This document shows positions 1 to 9,790 of a stretch of DNA of 64,000 bases, in pieces. The notes under the pieces were generated by a model. It did not search any database. It was given only the letters and a program-made list of their open reading frames with translations, and had not been told where the DNA came from. Location of the stretch: positions 248,001 through 312,000 of the forward strand of contig NZ_CAJHBQ010000001.1 in NCBI RefSeq assembly GCF_904846685.1. Direction: 5' to 3'. How positions within the stretch are numbered: the first letter of the stretch is position 1; the number at the start of each line of letters is the position of its first letter. The stretch comes from Psychrobacter submarinus. GTDB lineage: Bacteria; Pseudomonadota; Gammaproteobacteria; Pseudomonadales; Moraxellaceae. The position numbers were made by a program, and so were the translations under genes.

Positions 1-2
1 GC

Positions 3-698
3 TCTATGCCGCTACTCGATGAAAACGATACCCTCTATAACGTCAGTTACTTATGTCGCCGTGATGGCACCGTTGAGGAGCAGCGCAAAATTCATATCAC
101 TCCCCACGAGCGTAGCGCTTGGGTGATTGAGGGCGGCGATGAGGTAAAAGTATTTGATACGGATGCCGGCCGCGTTGGTATTTTAGTCTGTTATGACGTT
201 GAGTTCCCAGAGCTTGCGCGTCTCATGGCACTCGATGATATGGATATCTTATTTGTGCCGTTTTGGACAGACACTCAAAATGGCTACTTGCGCGTACGCC
301 ACTGCGCCCAAGCCCGCGCGATTGAAAACGAGTGCTATGTGATGATTTGCGGCTCAGTCGGTAACCTGCCACAAGTTGAGAGCCTAGATATTCAGTATGC
401 GCAGTCGTCTATCTTCTCGCCCTCTGACTTTGCTTTTCCGCATGATGCCATCATGGCGGAGACTACCGCCAATACAGAGATGGTATTCTTCTCAGATGTG
501 AACTTAGACAAGCTCATTCATGTGCGTAACGAAGGCTCTGTACATAATTTACTCGATCGCCGTGACGACTTATTTAGCCTAAAGTGGAAGCGTAAATCTA
601 AAGTTTCTGCTAGTAAGTTAAGCAATGAAGAGCGCCGCGAAAACTCAGGCAGCGTACTATTAGGCGATCCGCTACAAAACCGCGCGCAAAAATCTTAA
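3..698 (+). CDS. Carbon-nitrogen hydrolase (nitrilase superfamily), C-terminal part
   Basis: The reading frame is open to the left edge, so the true start is outside the window and only about 231 residues are visible. Two of the three nitrilase-superfamily catalytic residues can be seen: the lysine in RKIHITPHE (about residue 28 of the visible part) and the nucleophilic cysteine in GILVCYDVEFPE (about residue 62). The catalytic glutamate should lie upstream. Such enzymes hydrolyse amides or nitriles through a Glu-Lys-Cys triad. In related bacteria, proteins with this C-terminus are often fused to an N-terminal GNAT acetyltransferase; that half cannot be seen here, so the fusion is only an inference. 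The C-terminal 50 residues are basic and Ser-rich. Substrate unknown. A hairpin terminator follows directly. Confidence 0.85.
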   Translation, partial: SMPLLDENDTLYNVSYLCRRDGTVEEQRKIHITPHERSAWVIEGGDEVKVFDTDAGRVGILVCYDVEFPELARLMALDDMDILFVPFWTDTQNGYLRVRHCAQARAIENECYVMICGSVGNLPQVESLDIQYAQSSIFSPSDFAFPHDAIMAETTANTEMVFFSDVNLDKLIHVRNEGSVHNLLDRRDDLFSLKWKRKSKVSASKLSNEERRENSGSVLLGDPLQNRAQKS

Positions 699-740
699 AT
701 GTTGATCTATTAAACGCTCAAGTAAACACTTAACTTTTTA

Positions 741-773
741 TAAACGGCTGACCTTTCAGCCGTTTATTTTTAT
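741..773 (+). terminator. Rho-independent terminator after the nitrilase-family gene
   Basis: A perfect 10-bp stem (AAACGGCTGA / TCAGCCGTTT, 742-751 and 756-765) with a CCTT loop is followed by a T-rich run. It lies about 45 bp after the stop codon and separates this gene from the thioredoxin-like gene. Confidence 0.85.
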
Positions 774-818
774 CTATAAAAAGCAAGTGATTTAAATTTT
801 AGGCTCAGAGAAAGCAAT

Positions 819-1370
819 ATGACGACTGATATCAAAAAAACAGAGTTAAAAGTAAAAAAAACGCCGAAGCAAAAGCTTTGGTCAGTGCTAAAGACTGCTC
901 TACTCTATGGTCTCGTTTTTATTGTTATTTATACTGTTGTCAACTGGTGGCGACAGCCTATCATGCCAGCCAATCCGCAATTGCAGCTGACCGACTATCA
1001 AGGACAGACACTAGACTTAGCAGCGATGAGTCACAAGCAGCCTACGCTAGTGTATTTTTGGGGTACTTGGTGTCCGATATGTACTTATACCTCGCCCACT
1101 ATCAACAAGCTTGCCGCTAGTGATAGCTATCCGTTAGTGACGGTGGCCATTAAGTCAGGCTCCAACCAACGGCTTGCAGAATATATGCAGCAAAATAATT
1201 TTGACTTCACCACTATTAACGACGAAGACGGCGCAATCTTCGCTAACTGGCAAGGACAAGTGACGCCCTCTTATGTGGTATTAAAAGACAGTGAGATGAC
1301 GCAAGGGCTGACCGGTATTCAGCCGCTTTGGTCACTAAAATTAAGGCTATGGTTATCGTCGATATTTTAA
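819..1370 (+). CDS. Membrane-anchored thioredoxin-like protein (TlpA/ScsD type)
   Basis: A 183-residue protein with a Lys-rich cytoplasmic N-terminus, one membrane segment at about residues 25-44, and a periplasmic thioredoxin fold. The active site is W-CPIC (Cys85 and Cys88) and the cis-proline loop is VTPSYVV near residue 153. The layout matches membrane-tethered disulfide oxidoreductases of the ScsD/TlpA/ResA group, which reduce or shuffle disulfides of exported proteins or assist cytochrome c maturation. Which of these applies is not shown by the sequence: there is no Scs, Ccm or Dsb gene beside it. The stop lies only 6 bp from the 3' end of the convergent alanine dehydrogenase gene, with no obvious terminator between them. 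Confidence 0.85.
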   Translation: MTTDIKKTELKVKKTPKQKLWSVLKTALLYGLVFIVIYTVVNWWRQPIMPANPQLQLTDYQGQTLDLAAMSHKQPTLVYFWGTWCPICTYTSPTINKLAASDSYPLVTVAIKSGSNQRLAEYMQQNNFDFTTINDEDGAIFANWQGQVTPSYVVLKDSEMTQGLTGIQPLWSLKLRLWLSSIF

Positions 1371-1376
1371 CCAAAA

Positions 1377-2492
1377 CTAACTAAGCATCTCATCTAACGC
1401 CTTATACTCATAATCTAGCGCCTCAGCCACCGCCTTATAAGTGATATGACCTTGCGCTGTATTGACCCCTTTTGCAAAGGCAGCATCCTCCGCGCAAGCT
1501 TGCTTGACCCCTTTTTTGGCCAGCTTTTGGATATATGGTAAGGTGACATTCGATAGCGCCATCGTCGCTGTACGAGGCACCGCTCCTGGGATATTAGCTA
1601 CCGCGTAATGGACGATACCGTGCTTAGTATAAGTCGGATCGTCATGCGTGGTAATGCGATCGGTAGTCTCAAAGACGCCGCCTTGATCGATAGCGATATC
1701 GATGATGACTCCACCGTCGTCCATTGACTCGATCATCTCTTCTGTGACTAATTTAGGCGTAGCTGCGCCTGGAATCAGTACCGCACCGATCACTAAGTCA
1801 CTAACCTCAACACTTTCGGCGATATTGACCTTATTAGATATGAGCGTCTGGACATTATTACCGAACATCTCAGATAGCTCTTTGAGCCGCTGTGGATCTA
1901 AGTCCAAGATGGTCACATCCGCGCGCAGGCCGATAGCGATTTTGGCCGCTTCCGTGCCTGAAACGCCGCCGCCAATGATCGTGACGCGGCCTTTTTGTAC
2001 CCCTGGTACGCCGCCCAGTAATATTCCTTTGCCGCCATAGAACTTCTGCAAGAACTGCGCGCCGATTTGGGTGCTCATGCGGCCGGCAACCTCGCTCATC
2101 GGGGTCAGCAGCGGTAAGGAGTTATCAGCCAGTTGCACCGTTTCATAGGCTATCGCCGTGACTTTATTCTCAACGAGTGCTTGCGCCAGCTCCGGCTCAT
2201 TGGCCAGATGCAAGTAAGTAAACAGTATCAGATCTTCGGTTAAATACTGAAACTCTTCTTGCTGGGGCTCTTTGACTTTAACGACCAATTGAGCGTCCCA
2301 AGCTTTGTTGGCGCTATTGACGATAGTCGCGCCTGCTTCCTCATAATCCTCATCGGTGAAGTGCGAACCCACGCCCGCATCACATTCGACAAACACTTTA
2401 TGACCGTCGCTGACTAACACCATAACGGCGCTTGGCGGGAGACCGACCCGATTTTCGTTGTTTTTAATCTCTTTGGGGATACCTATTTTCAT
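1377..2492 (-). CDS. ald: Alanine dehydrogenase
   Basis: A full-length 371-residue NAD-dependent L-alanine dehydrogenase, which interconverts L-alanine and pyruvate plus ammonia. The N-terminal signature [17 protein letters not shown] is present. The family's catalytic lysine and histidine fall at K74 (VKVKEP) and H95 ([10 protein letters not shown]), and the dinucleotide-binding GGGVSG loop at residues 174-179. The length is typical. It stands alone on the minus strand with no partner transporter or Lrp-type regulator alongside, so the sequence does not show whether it is mainly catabolic or biosynthetic. Directly upstream of its promoter region is the MITE-like element at 2543-2822. Confidence 0.97.
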   Translation of the reverse strand: MKIGIPKEIKNNENRVGLPPSAVMVLVSDGHKVFVECDAGVGSHFTDEDYEEAGATIVNSANKAWDAQLVVKVKEPQQEEFQYLTEDLILFTYLHLANEPELAQALVENKVTAIAYETVQLADNSLPLLTPMSEVAGRMSTQIGAQFLQKFYGGKGILLGGVPGVQKGRVTIIGGGVSGTEAAKIAIGLRADVTILDLDPQRLKELSEMFGNNVQTLISNKVNIAESVEVSDLVIGAVLIPGAATPKLVTEEMIESMDDGGVIIDIAIDQGGVFETTDRITTHDDPTYTKHGIVHYAVANIPGAVPRTATMALSNVTLPYIQKLAKKGVKQACAEDAAFAKGVNTAQGHITYKAVAEALDYEYKALDEMLS

Positions 2493-2542
2493 GACGACTC
2501 CTTTATATTTATCGTCATTTATACAATGTTTTTAGCCGATAT

Positions 2543-2822
2543 TAGGGCGTGTTGGACATTCGACCATGGCACTGACAGCGACTATTTTTTAGGCGATTCG
2601 ATGTTAAAAATAATAAGTTTAGTCATTCTAAGCGCTTATTTTAACGATGAAGCGGCAAAAAAGAGTCCTGTCCCCTGCTTTTATCGTTGGGGCTGATGCT
2701 AAAATTGCCCCATACTGCGTTACAAATCTCGCTAAGGCATCTGCATTATCGTCGCTTTGTGCCTTGTCTGGAACAATTTTAGCAATCAGCAGTGCCTATT
2801 TGCGAATGTTCAACACGCCCTA
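2543..2822. mobile_element. MITE-like element or internally deleted IS with 20-bp terminal inverted repeats
   Basis: The ends are TAGGGCGTGTTGGACATTCG (2543-2562) and, inverted, TAGGGCGTGTTGAACATTCG (2803-2822): 19 of 20 positions match. The outermost TA on each side could be a duplicated TA target or part of the repeat. The 280-bp interior holds no believable transposase; the short frame at 2647-2856 reads through the right-hand repeat and looks accidental. GGGCGTGTTG-type ends recall IS5-family (IS427-like) or IS630-like elements, but this is from memory and needs a search. The element lies between the divergent ald and ileS genes. Confidence 0.7.
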
Positions 2823-3187
2823 TTATGTATTGGATTTATGTCCGTACTTTAAGTGAAACGCTTGTTAAGTACATTTGTACACTGCTTATCGCTATTACGC
2901 AACTAAAATGACACGTGCAGTACAAGCCCCTTTTTACCCCAGTAGAATTAACATATAATAGCTGCCATTCTTAACATAATCTGACGCTAACTTATTTAAG
3001 TTCAGGCATTATTTAGGGTAAAGTGCTATTTCATCTAAGCCCTATTTAACCTTAGCTATTCGCCCCCATACATTATTTGCTTGGACTGCTAAACTATTTA
3101 ACTTAAAAATTGTTTAATTTAAAAACTATTTGATTAAAAAACCGCTTAACTCAATAAACTACTTAACCTGATAAAAGATACCTTCCT
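2823..3187 (+). promoter_or_regulatory. ileS upstream region with candidate promoter and AT-rich leader
   Basis: This 365-bp spacer carries a perfect -10 hexamer TATAAT at 2954-2959, with a weak -35 (TTTTTA, 2931-2936) at 17-bp spacing. If used, ileS would have a leader of about 220 nt. The last 100 nt are extremely AT-rich and contain several imperfect copies of an AACTATTTAA-like unit (about 3085-3175). I see no T-box, which would in any case be unexpected in this group, and no terminator hairpin. Confidence 0.45.
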
Positions 3188-6037
3188 ATGACTGACAAAG
3201 CTACTGACACCCCTAGCCACGATTACAAAGACACTCTCAATCTAGCTGACACGCCTTTTGCGATGCGCGCTAACTTGGCCAAACGCGAGCCGGATTGGTT
3301 AGCGGCTTGGGAAGCGGACGATGTCTACGGTAAGATTCGTCAGGCGCGTACTGGCGCGACTAAGTACATTTTGCACGACGGCCCTCCTTATGCGAACGGT
3401 CAGATTCACTTAGGTCATGCGGTCAATAAAGTCATTAAGGACATGATTGTTAAGTCGAAGACGCTTTCAGGATTTGACGCGCCTTATGTGCCGGGTTGGG
3501 ACTGTCATGGCTTGCCTATTGAGCAAAAGGTGGAAGCCAAAGTCGGTAAGGTCGGCAAAAAAGTCTCGGCAACTGAGTTTCGTGGTCTCTGCCGTGAATA
3601 TGCAGCGACCCAAATCGAGCTACAAAAAGCTGATTTTAAGCGTTTAGGTATCTTTGGCGATTGGGACAACCCTTATCTGACCATGAACTTTCATCAGGAA
3701 GCCAATATCGTCCGTGCGCTAGGTAAAATCTACGAAAACGGCCATGTCACTCGCGGTATGAAGCCGGTCAACTGGTGCTTGGACTGTACCTCAGCATTGG
3801 CAGAGGCGGAAGTGGAATATCAAGATAAGGTCTCTGATGCGATTTATGTCAGCTTCGATGTGCTTGATACTGACAAGCTAACCGCTTTGGCAGAAATAGA
3901 GGGTACTATCTCAGTCGTTATCTGGACGACGACGCCTTGGACACTGCCTGCTAACCAAGCTATCTCAGTGCACCCTGAGCATGACTATTCGGTTGTAGCC
4001 ACTGAGAAAGGCAATCTACTACTCGCTCATGATTTGGTCGAGACTGCGTTAACTGAGCTTAAGTTAGACAGCCAAGGTATCTTAGTGACCGTTTCAGGTA
4101 AGGAGCTTGAAGGCTTGCGCGCGCAGCATCCACTAATTGCAGATCGTCAAGTGCCTATTATCTTAGGCGATCACGTGACCACCGATAGCGGTACTGGCCT
4201 AGTACACACCGCGCCAGGTCATGGTCTCGACGATTATATCGTGGGTCTAAAATATAACTTGCCTGTTGAGAACCCTGTTGGCGGTAATGGTGTCTATCTA
4301 GAGAGCGCGGCGGTATTTGCCGGCGAGCATATCTATAAAGCCAATCCAAAAATCATTGCCGCTTTACATGATAATGGTCATTTGGTAAACCATACTAAGA
4401 TCGAGCACAGCTATCCGCACTGCTGGCGTCATAAGTCGCCGATTATCTTCCGTGCCACGCCGCAGTGGTTTATTAGTATGGAAAAAGAAGGCTTACGCGA
4501 GCGCGCGCTCAAAGACATCCCTGATGTTAAGTGGACACCTGCTTGGGGTCAGAACCGTATCGAGTCGATGATGACCGGTCGCCCGGACTGGTGCATCTCG
4601 CGTCAGCGGACTTGGGGCGTGCCGATTACCTTCTTTATGCATAAACAGACCGGCGAGCTGCATCCGAGCACCTTGGAGCTAATGGAAACTGCCGCGCAAA
4701 ATATCGCGGAAGGCGGCGTGGAAGCGTGGTTTGATGCCAGCTGTGAAGACTACTTAGGGGATGAGGCGGCCGATTATGATAAGTCTACTGATACGCTAGA
4801 TGTCTGGTTTGATTCAGGAACTACTCATTATGCCGTGCTTGAGCAGCGTGATGAGCTCACCAATCCTGCCGATATGTATCTAGAAGGCTCCGATCAGCAT
4901 CGCGGTTGGTTCCAGACGTCACTGCTCACGTCAGAAGCAATGTACGAGCGTCCGCCGTTTCAGCAAGTGTTGACGCACGGTTTTGTGGTCGATGAAAATG
5001 GCCGTAAGATGAGTAAGTCTCTTGGCAACATCATCACCCCGCAAGATGAGATCAATAAAACCGGCGCTGATATGCTGCGTCTTTGGATTGCCTCTAGCGA
5101 CTATCGCTATGAGATGAGCGCAGGCAAGACGGTATTTAAAGGCGCAATTGATATGTACCGCCGCATTCGTAATACCCTGCGCTTCTTACTGGCGAACACC
5201 GATGATTTCGATCCGGCTAATGACAGCATCGATATCAACGAATTAGTCAGTCTTGATAAATTCATCATCGAGCGCGCGCAGGCTGTACAAGCGCAAATCG
5301 TCAGTGCTTATGATGCAATGGACTTTCACCAAGTCACCCAGCATATCACTGCTTTTTGCTCGCAGGACTTGGGCAGCTTTTATTTAGATATCATCAAAGA
5401 TCGCCAGTACACCACTCAAAAGGATGGTCAGCCGCGCCGCTCGGCGCAGACCGCGATCTATCATATCGCTCAAGCCTTAATACGCTGGATTACCCCTATC
5501 TTGTCGTTTACCGCGCAAGAAGCTTGGGAAGTCTTGAACAGCAAAGATGAGCAGGCCAATAGCTATGTCTTCACTGAAGAGTGGTACGAGTTCCCAGCGC
5601 TTGAGCTGAGCACGATCAGTAGTGAGGACTGGCACCATATCATGCGCGCCAAAGACATGGTGAATAAAAACATCGAAGTCGCGCGCAGCAACAAGCTACT
5701 GAATGCCAATCTAGCCGCTGATGCCACTTTGTACGCTGATGGCGCTATGTATGACAGCTTAGCCAAATTAAGCGATGAGCTGCGTTTTGTGCTGATTACC
5801 AGTAGCGCCACCTTGAAGCCTATCAGCGCAGCGCCTGCTGATCATCAAACTAAAGATAACGAGGAAGACATCGCAGCAGCGGATTTAAGAGTTACCATTG
5901 ACGTCGCCGATGGGACGAAGTGCGTGCGCTGTTGGCACATCCGTAGCGACGTCGGCACTGACAGCGAGCATCCAGAGCTGTGCGCGCGCTGCGTAACTAA
6001 CGTGGTAGGCAGCGGTGAGGTGCGTCACTATGCTTGA
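3188..6037 (+). CDS. ileS: Isoleucyl-tRNA synthetase
   Basis: A 949-residue class I aminoacyl-tRNA synthetase that charges tRNA-Ile and edits mischarged valine. The HIGH-type motif is HLGH at residues 74-77 and the KMSKS loop is at 607-611 ([10 protein letters not shown]). The catalytic-core segment SDQHRGWFQ and the editing-domain segment [13 protein letters not shown] are both present. The C-terminus has the zinc-binding pairs CVRCW and CARC, as in the E. coli-type enzyme. Its last codons overlap lspA, the common gammaproteobacterial ileS-lspA arrangement, so the two are very probably co-transcribed and translationally coupled. Confidence 0.98.
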   Translation: MTDKATDTPSHDYKDTLNLADTPFAMRANLAKREPDWLAAWEADDVYGKIRQARTGATKYILHDGPPYANGQIHLGHAVNKVIKDMIVKSKTLSGFDAPYVPGWDCHGLPIEQKVEAKVGKVGKKVSATEFRGLCREYAATQIELQKADFKRLGIFGDWDNPYLTMNFHQEANIVRALGKIYENGHVTRGMKPVNWCLDCTSALAEAEVEYQDKVSDAIYVSFDVLDTDKLTALAEIEGTISVVIWTTTPWTLPANQAISVHPEHDYSVVATEKGNLLLAHDLVETALTELKLDSQGILVTVSGKELEGLRAQHPLIADRQVPIILGDHVTTDSGTGLVHTAPGHGLDDYIVGLKYNLPVENPVGGNGVYLESAAVFAGEHIYKANPKIIAALHDNGHLVNHTKIEHSYPHCWRHKSPIIFRATPQWFISMEKEGLRERALKDIPDVKWTPAWGQNRIESMMTGRPDWCISRQRTWGVPITFFMHKQTGELHPSTLELMETAAQNIAEGGVEAWFDASCEDYLGDEAADYDKSTDTLDVWFDSGTTHYAVLEQRDELTNPADMYLEGSDQHRGWFQTSLLTSEAMYERPPFQQVLTHGFVVDENGRKMSKSLGNIITPQDEINKTGADMLRLWIASSDYRYEMSAGKTVFKGAIDMYRRIRNTLRFLLANTDDFDPANDSIDINELVSLDKFIIERAQAVQAQIVSAYDAMDFHQVTQHITAFCSQDLGSFYLDIIKDRQYTTQKDGQPRRSAQTAIYHIAQALIRWITPILSFTAQEAWEVLNSKDEQANSYVFTEEWYEFPALELSTISSEDWHHIMRAKDMVNKNIEVARSNKLLNANLAADATLYADGAMYDSLAKLSDELRFVLITSSATLKPISAAPADHQTKDNEEDIAAADLRVTIDVADGTKCVRCWHIRSDVGTDSEHPELCARCVTNVVGSGEVRHYA

Positions 6038-6653
6038 TACGCCTGAGCGTCCTACTAACGAAGTCGATCATTCGCCAAGACCTGCTCACGTTACGACAGG
6101 CAACTCGGTAACGCCTAGAAGCCGGCTGACCAAAACCCCAAAAGTGCTGGCAAATGGCAGTCGAGCCTTTGTTTGGTACTTACTGTCGATAGTGATTATC
6201 ATCGTCGATCAGTGGACCAAATGGCTCGCGAAAACTAAGCTAAACTTTTTGGAGCCGATACCGGTTATTGAACCCTTCTTGAATTGGACATTGGCTTATA
6301 ATTATGGTGCAGCGTTCAGCTTTTTGGCCGATGCAGGCGGCTGGCAAAAGTGGTTTTTCTCGGGTTTAGCGCTCGTGATTGCGTTGTTGTTAGTCGTATA
6401 TTTAATTAGAGCGCCACGTAATGCTAAGCTGTTATCGCTAGGGCTCGCTATGGTGCTCGGCGGTGCGATTGGTAATCTAATCGACCGCGTGCGACTTGGT
6501 AAAGTGGTCGACTTTATTCATGTGCATTATGCTGATGTTTGGCATTATCCGATTTTTAATATCGCGGATATTGCGATTTGTATTGGCGTGGCTATCATTG
6601 TTATTGACATGATATTTTTGGAAGGTAAGCGCGCAGGCAAATCTAAAGGTTAG
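6030..6653 (+). CDS. lspA: Lipoprotein signal peptidase (signal peptidase II)
   Basis: An inner-membrane aspartyl protease that removes signal peptides from prolipoproteins. The two catalytic aspartates lie in GNLIDRVR (D152) and FNIADIAIC (D180), with four hydrophobic segments. I chose the ATG at 6030, which overlaps the ileS stop by 8 nt (ATGCTTGA), over an in-frame GTG at 6015. The protein has about 45 polar residues before the first membrane segment, longer than usual. The two lipoproteins at 53.9-55.1 kb are possible substrates. Confidence 0.96.
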   Translation: MLDTPERPTNEVDHSPRPAHVTTGNSVTPRSRLTKTPKVLANGSRAFVWYLLSIVIIIVDQWTKWLAKTKLNFLEPIPVIEPFLNWTLAYNYGAAFSFLADAGGWQKWFFSGLALVIALLLVVYLIRAPRNAKLLSLGLAMVLGGAIGNLIDRVRLGKVVDFIHVHYADVWHYPIFNIADIAICIGVAIIVIDMIFLEGKRAGKSKG

Positions 6654-6681
6654 CTTTTGATACTGCTATTTTAATTGAATG

Positions 6682-6715
6682 AAAAAAGGGCTTACGATCA
6701 TGTCAGCCCTTTTTT
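6682..6715. terminator. Bidirectional terminator between lspA and the GST gene
   Basis: A perfect 11-bp stem (AAAAAAGGGCT / AGCCCTTTTTT) around a 12-nt loop. It supplies a T-run on either strand and so can serve both lspA (plus) and the convergent glutathione S-transferase gene (minus). Confidence 0.85.
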
Positions 6716-6793
6716 GCTTTGGGTTTAGTGTAGTGAGATGAATCTTGATGGTGCTCAGGATGCACTCTATTTCCAACCAACAACCCTACTCTC

Positions 6794-7405
6794 CTACTTT
6801 TTAGGAAAGTTCTCTCGCGCGGATAATCTTTTAACGTATGCTTTCGCTTGCTCAGGTAACGAAACCCCCAACATTTTTAGCCAATTAAATAGATGATGAT
6901 AATAGATATCAGCTAAGCTAAAGCGATCACCTGCTATATACTCTTGGCTATCCAACCAACTCGTGGCAATCGGTAGCGCGTTTTGAATATTAGTTATGCA
7001 CTTCTCAGCGGTGCCCTCAGGCCAGTTCTCATAATTGTCTAATACTTTTATCTTCGTTAATATCCACACATAACTTTCAAGCTCTATCATGCCAAATGAG
7101 ATGACCTGACGCAGTTTATAGTTCTTCTCGGCATAGTTATCATCGTTATGGCTAGGCGCTAGCGGTCTATCAGGATGCAAGTCATTGAGGTATTCGATAA
7201 TCGCTAACGATTCAGTGAAATGCTTACCGTCATGGGTCATCGTTGGCACTTTGCCAAACGGGTTAATCGCTAAAAACTCAGGGCTTCGCTGCTCAAATTT
7301 ATAAGCGTTTAATTCTTTGGTTTCATAGTCTAGGCCAAGCTCTTGTAGTGCCCAGACTACAGTTTCTGCGCGGCTAGGATGGGTGTATTTATAGAGTGTA
7401 ATCAC
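6794..7405 (-). CDS. Glutathione S-transferase family protein
   Basis: A 203-residue cytosolic GST. The N-terminal thioredoxin-fold half contains a possible catalytic Ser11 (YTHPSRAE), the cis-proline loop KVPTM (Pro54) and the glutathione-binding ES pair (E65-S66, FTESLAII). The C-terminal half is an all-helical domain (about residues 90-200) with the N-capping-like segment FSLADIYYHH. These proteins conjugate or reduce electrophiles with glutathione; the substrate cannot be predicted. It is divergent from the macrodomain gene, with 133 bp between the starts. Confidence 0.9.
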   Translation of the reverse strand: MITLYKYTHPSRAETVVWALQELGLDYETKELNAYKFEQRSPEFLAINPFGKVPTMTHDGKHFTESLAIIEYLNDLHPDRPLAPSHNDDNYAEKNYKLRQVISFGMIELESYVWILTKIKVLDNYENWPEGTAEKCITNIQNALPIATSWLDSQEYIAGDRFSLADIYYHHLFNWLKMLGVSLPEQAKAYVKRLSARENFPKK

Positions 7406-7538
7406 TAAAACGTCCTTTTTATAGTTGGTTAGAAATATAATTTAAAAACTTTTATATTCATATCAGATAAACCTAAACGATAGCAAATCACTTAGACTAT
7501 TAATATAGAATTTATGGATTAATGATAAGGACGCTACC

Positions 7539-8147
7539 ATGACGAATGCTCAAACCAAGCCACTTTTGCAAAAGCAAGTCTCTGTCTCTGATAGCTCTAC
7601 TGCTAGTTCTGCTACTCGCACGGTTACTTTGTCCGTATTACAAGCGGATATTACTACGCTAAAAATTGATGCTATTGTCAATGCGGCCAATTCGAGTTTG
7701 CTCGGTGGCGGCGGTGTGGATGGCGCGATACATCGAGGCGCAGGGCCGGAGCTGCTCGCTTATTGTCGCACCTTGAACGGCTGCGCCACTGGCGAGGCAA
7801 AAATAAGCCCAGCGTTTGATCTACCCTGTGACTATGTCATTCATACAGTAGGGCCAGTTTGGCATGGCGGTAATGATAATGAAGAGGCGCTACTGACGAG
7901 CTGCTATCAAAACGCGTTAGAGTTGGCTGCTGAACACAAGGTCGCTAGCCTTGCTTTCCCGTCCATCAGTACTGGCGTTTATGGTTACCCAATACACAAG
8001 GCCACTAAAGTAGCGGTAAATACGGTGAGAAGTTATATACAAAACAAGCTAGACAATTCTGTGAGCTTATCAATTGATGAAGTGATTTTTTGCTGCTTCT
8101 CAGACAACGATGCCGAATGTTATAAACAAATATTAGCCTCAATATAG
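7539..8147 (+). CDS. Macrodomain protein (probable O-acetyl-ADP-ribose deacetylase)
   Basis: A 202-residue protein consisting of one macrodomain after a roughly 25-residue Ser/Thr-rich N-terminal stretch. The ADP-ribose-binding signature [20 protein letters not shown] lies at about 46-65, the [10 protein letters not shown] loop near residue 150, and an aspartate in the first loop (ADITTL) near residue 37. The pattern matches the MacroD/YmdB class, which hydrolyses O-acetyl-ADP-ribose or removes mono-ADP-ribose from proteins. No ADP-ribosyltransferase or sirtuin gene lies nearby, so this looks like a stand-alone housekeeping copy. Confidence 0.92.
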   Translation: MTNAQTKPLLQKQVSVSDSSTASSATRTVTLSVLQADITTLKIDAIVNAANSSLLGGGGVDGAIHRGAGPELLAYCRTLNGCATGEAKISPAFDLPCDYVIHTVGPVWHGGNDNEEALLTSCYQNALELAAEHKVASLAFPSISTGVYGYPIHKATKVAVNTVRSYIQNKLDNSVSLSIDEVIFCCFSDNDAECYKQILASI

Positions 8148-8176
8148 CTCACGCTTATTCAGTCGACCGATAAAAA

Positions 8177-8196
8177 AGCCACTATGAGTAGTGGCT
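8177..8196. terminator. Hairpin after the macrodomain gene (weak terminator candidate)
   Basis: An 8-bp perfect stem (AGCCACTA / TAGTGGCT) with a TGAG loop, 30 bp after the stop. No good T-run follows on the plus strand; on the minus strand the stem is followed by TTTTTTA, so it may rather terminate transcription from the convergent DUF1294 gene. Confidence 0.5.
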
Positions 8197-8379
8197 ATTA
8201 TAAATAGTGAATAGTGAGTAGAAAGTAGCAAGCAATGATGATTATCAGTAATACCTTCGGTTGAGCATACACTCTGAGAGTATCTCAGTGCTGTAAGCAT
8301 ACCTTAATCATTTGCGTGAGTCTGCTCAAACTCAGCGTGCTCCACTTGATATAAAGCGCCCAAAAGTAATATTAAAAAT

Positions 8380-9039
8380 CTATAGCAACGCTTGCAAGTA
8401 CTCTAAACCGCCGCCGGCCATAATAAATAATAACCCACCAAGATTAATCACTACCGTCAGATAAAAACTAAGGCGAAAATCAGGCTTTTGTGACTTGTGA
8501 CGCAAGTAGGTCTGCGCGACCATCGCCCCAACCCAGCCGCCGAGCACGCTTAGTAGATGCAAAGTCGATTCAGACGTACGCCACGCGCCGCTTTGCGCAG
8601 CCGCTTTGTCCTTGGCGTAAGTGAGATAAGTAATAACGCCTAACAACACATACCAAGCCAAGACCAGCCAGCTCAAATCACCCATCACTACTAATAATAC
8701 TAAGACTGCATAGAATGCCACGCCTAAAAGTAGCCTCTTCTTTTGCCCTGCTTCAAAGTCTGCTTGTTGGCTTTTCTTTGCGTTACGCTGACGGATTTGA
8801 TTGTTCTTATCTGCCATTTGTTGCTGCACAAAACTGAGCTCCTGTACTTGCTTGGCTTGCAAGCGTCCTTGTTTATCTTGTCCAATACTAAAGACCACTG
8901 GCTCATAGATGACAGGTCGACGCGGCGCTTTGAACTCGCTGACATGAAAGAACAGTGACTCCCCAGCTTCGGTCTCAATAAAGCCAAAGCCTTTATCATC
9001 TTGCCACTTTGTAATTCGGCCTTGTTGTCTATTTGCCAT
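8380..9039 (-). CDS. Cold-shock-domain / DUF1294 membrane fusion protein
   Basis: A 219-residue two-part protein. Residues 1-65 form a cold-shock domain with an RNP1-like KGFGFIET (16-23) and an RNP2-like LFFHVSEF (29-36), which bind single-stranded nucleic acid. A basic, Gln-rich linker (about 70-100) leads to a C-terminal DUF1294 membrane domain with three or four hydrophobic segments. The architecture is known in several proteobacteria, but its function is not. The layout suggests a nucleic-acid-binding module tethered to the inner membrane. It is divergent from the FKBP gene across a 218-bp spacer. Confidence 0.88.
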   Translation of the reverse strand: MANRQQGRITKWQDDKGFGFIETEAGESLFFHVSEFKAPRRPVIYEPVVFSIGQDKQGRLQAKQVQELSFVQQQMADKNNQIRQRNAKKSQQADFEAGQKKRLLLGVAFYAVLVLLVVMGDLSWLVLAWYVLLGVITYLTYAKDKAAAQSGAWRTSESTLHLLSVLGGWVGAMVAQTYLRHKSQKPDFRLSFYLTVVINLGGLLFIMAGGGLEYLQALL

Positions 9040-9257
9040 GTTTGCGATACTCTCTTATTTGACTAGGATTAAAACTTTTATAATCGGTCACTTTTTATAA
9101 TCAGTAACTCTCTACAGTTAACCTTTATTTTAGCGCCTTTACGTTACACTATTTACGCTTACATAGGGCAGTATTTCGCTTATCATTTCTTAATCTATCA
9201 CCTGAATCTATTCACTGATAACAGCACTCTACTTTTAACTAAAACTGGTTTTTTATT

Positions 9258-9767
9258 ATGACTGACTCTCAAACCTCATCACAATTTATCAATCCGAACG
9301 AAGACACTCGTATCACCCATGGCAGCTTAGTCAAGCTGCATTTTGAGGTGTCATTAGAAAATGGTACGGTAATTGACTCGACCTTTAATCGTGATCAGCC
9401 GGTCAGTTTGACTGTCGGCGATGAAAGCCTGTTGCCGGGTTTTGAGCAAGTGCTGATGAATCTGCGGGCAGGCGACACCCGTACCGCGCACTTAGAGCCT
9501 GAGCAAGCTTTTGGCGACTGGAATCCAGATAATGTACAGCACTTTAGTCGTCCGCAGTTTGCTTTAGTCGCGGACAATCCTGAGATTGGTATGATGGTGG
9601 AGTTTGAGGATAAAGGTAAAAACACTTTGCCCGGTACCATTAGCGCGATTAATGACGATGAGATCGAGGTCGATTTTAACCATCCCCTAGCCGGGCAGGA
9701 CGTGCTATTTAAAGTCAAAATCTTTAAGGTGACGCCGCCGGGTGTGACTGGCATTCAGCTGAGTTAA
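9258..9767 (+). CDS. fkpB: FKBP-type peptidyl-prolyl isomerase (FkpB/SlpA type)
   Basis: A 169-residue SlyD/SlpA-like FKBP that accelerates cis-trans isomerisation at proline bonds. The N-terminal FKBP strand has LVKLHFEVSLENGTVIDSTF, followed by the SLTVGDESLLPGFEQ segment; the inserted flap domain (EQAFGDWNPDN) lies in the middle. The end lacks the His/Cys-rich metal-binding tail of SlyD, which favours the FkpB/SlpA assignment. In many gammaproteobacteria this gene sits beside lspA; here it is about 2.6 kb away. It is cytoplasmic, with no signal peptide. Its stop is followed by a heptamer tandem repeat and the aldo-keto reductase gene. Confidence 0.9.
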   Translation: MTDSQTSSQFINPNEDTRITHGSLVKLHFEVSLENGTVIDSTFNRDQPVSLTVGDESLLPGFEQVLMNLRAGDTRTAHLEPEQAFGDWNPDNVQHFSRPQFALVADNPEIGMMVEFEDKGKNTLPGTISAINDDEIEVDFNHPLAGQDVLFKVKIFKVTPPGVTGIQLS

Positions 9768-9790
9768 TCACACAAGCAACTCAAAACAAT

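Noticed and set aside
2647-2856. A 69-codon frame inside the MITE-like element
   Set aside because: It reads through the right terminal repeat, lacks a ribosome-binding site and has no transposase-like motif.
6015-6029. GTG start for lspA 15 bp upstream
   Set aside because: The ATG at 6030 gives tight stop-start overlap with ileS, a common coupled arrangement, and no better site precedes the GTG.
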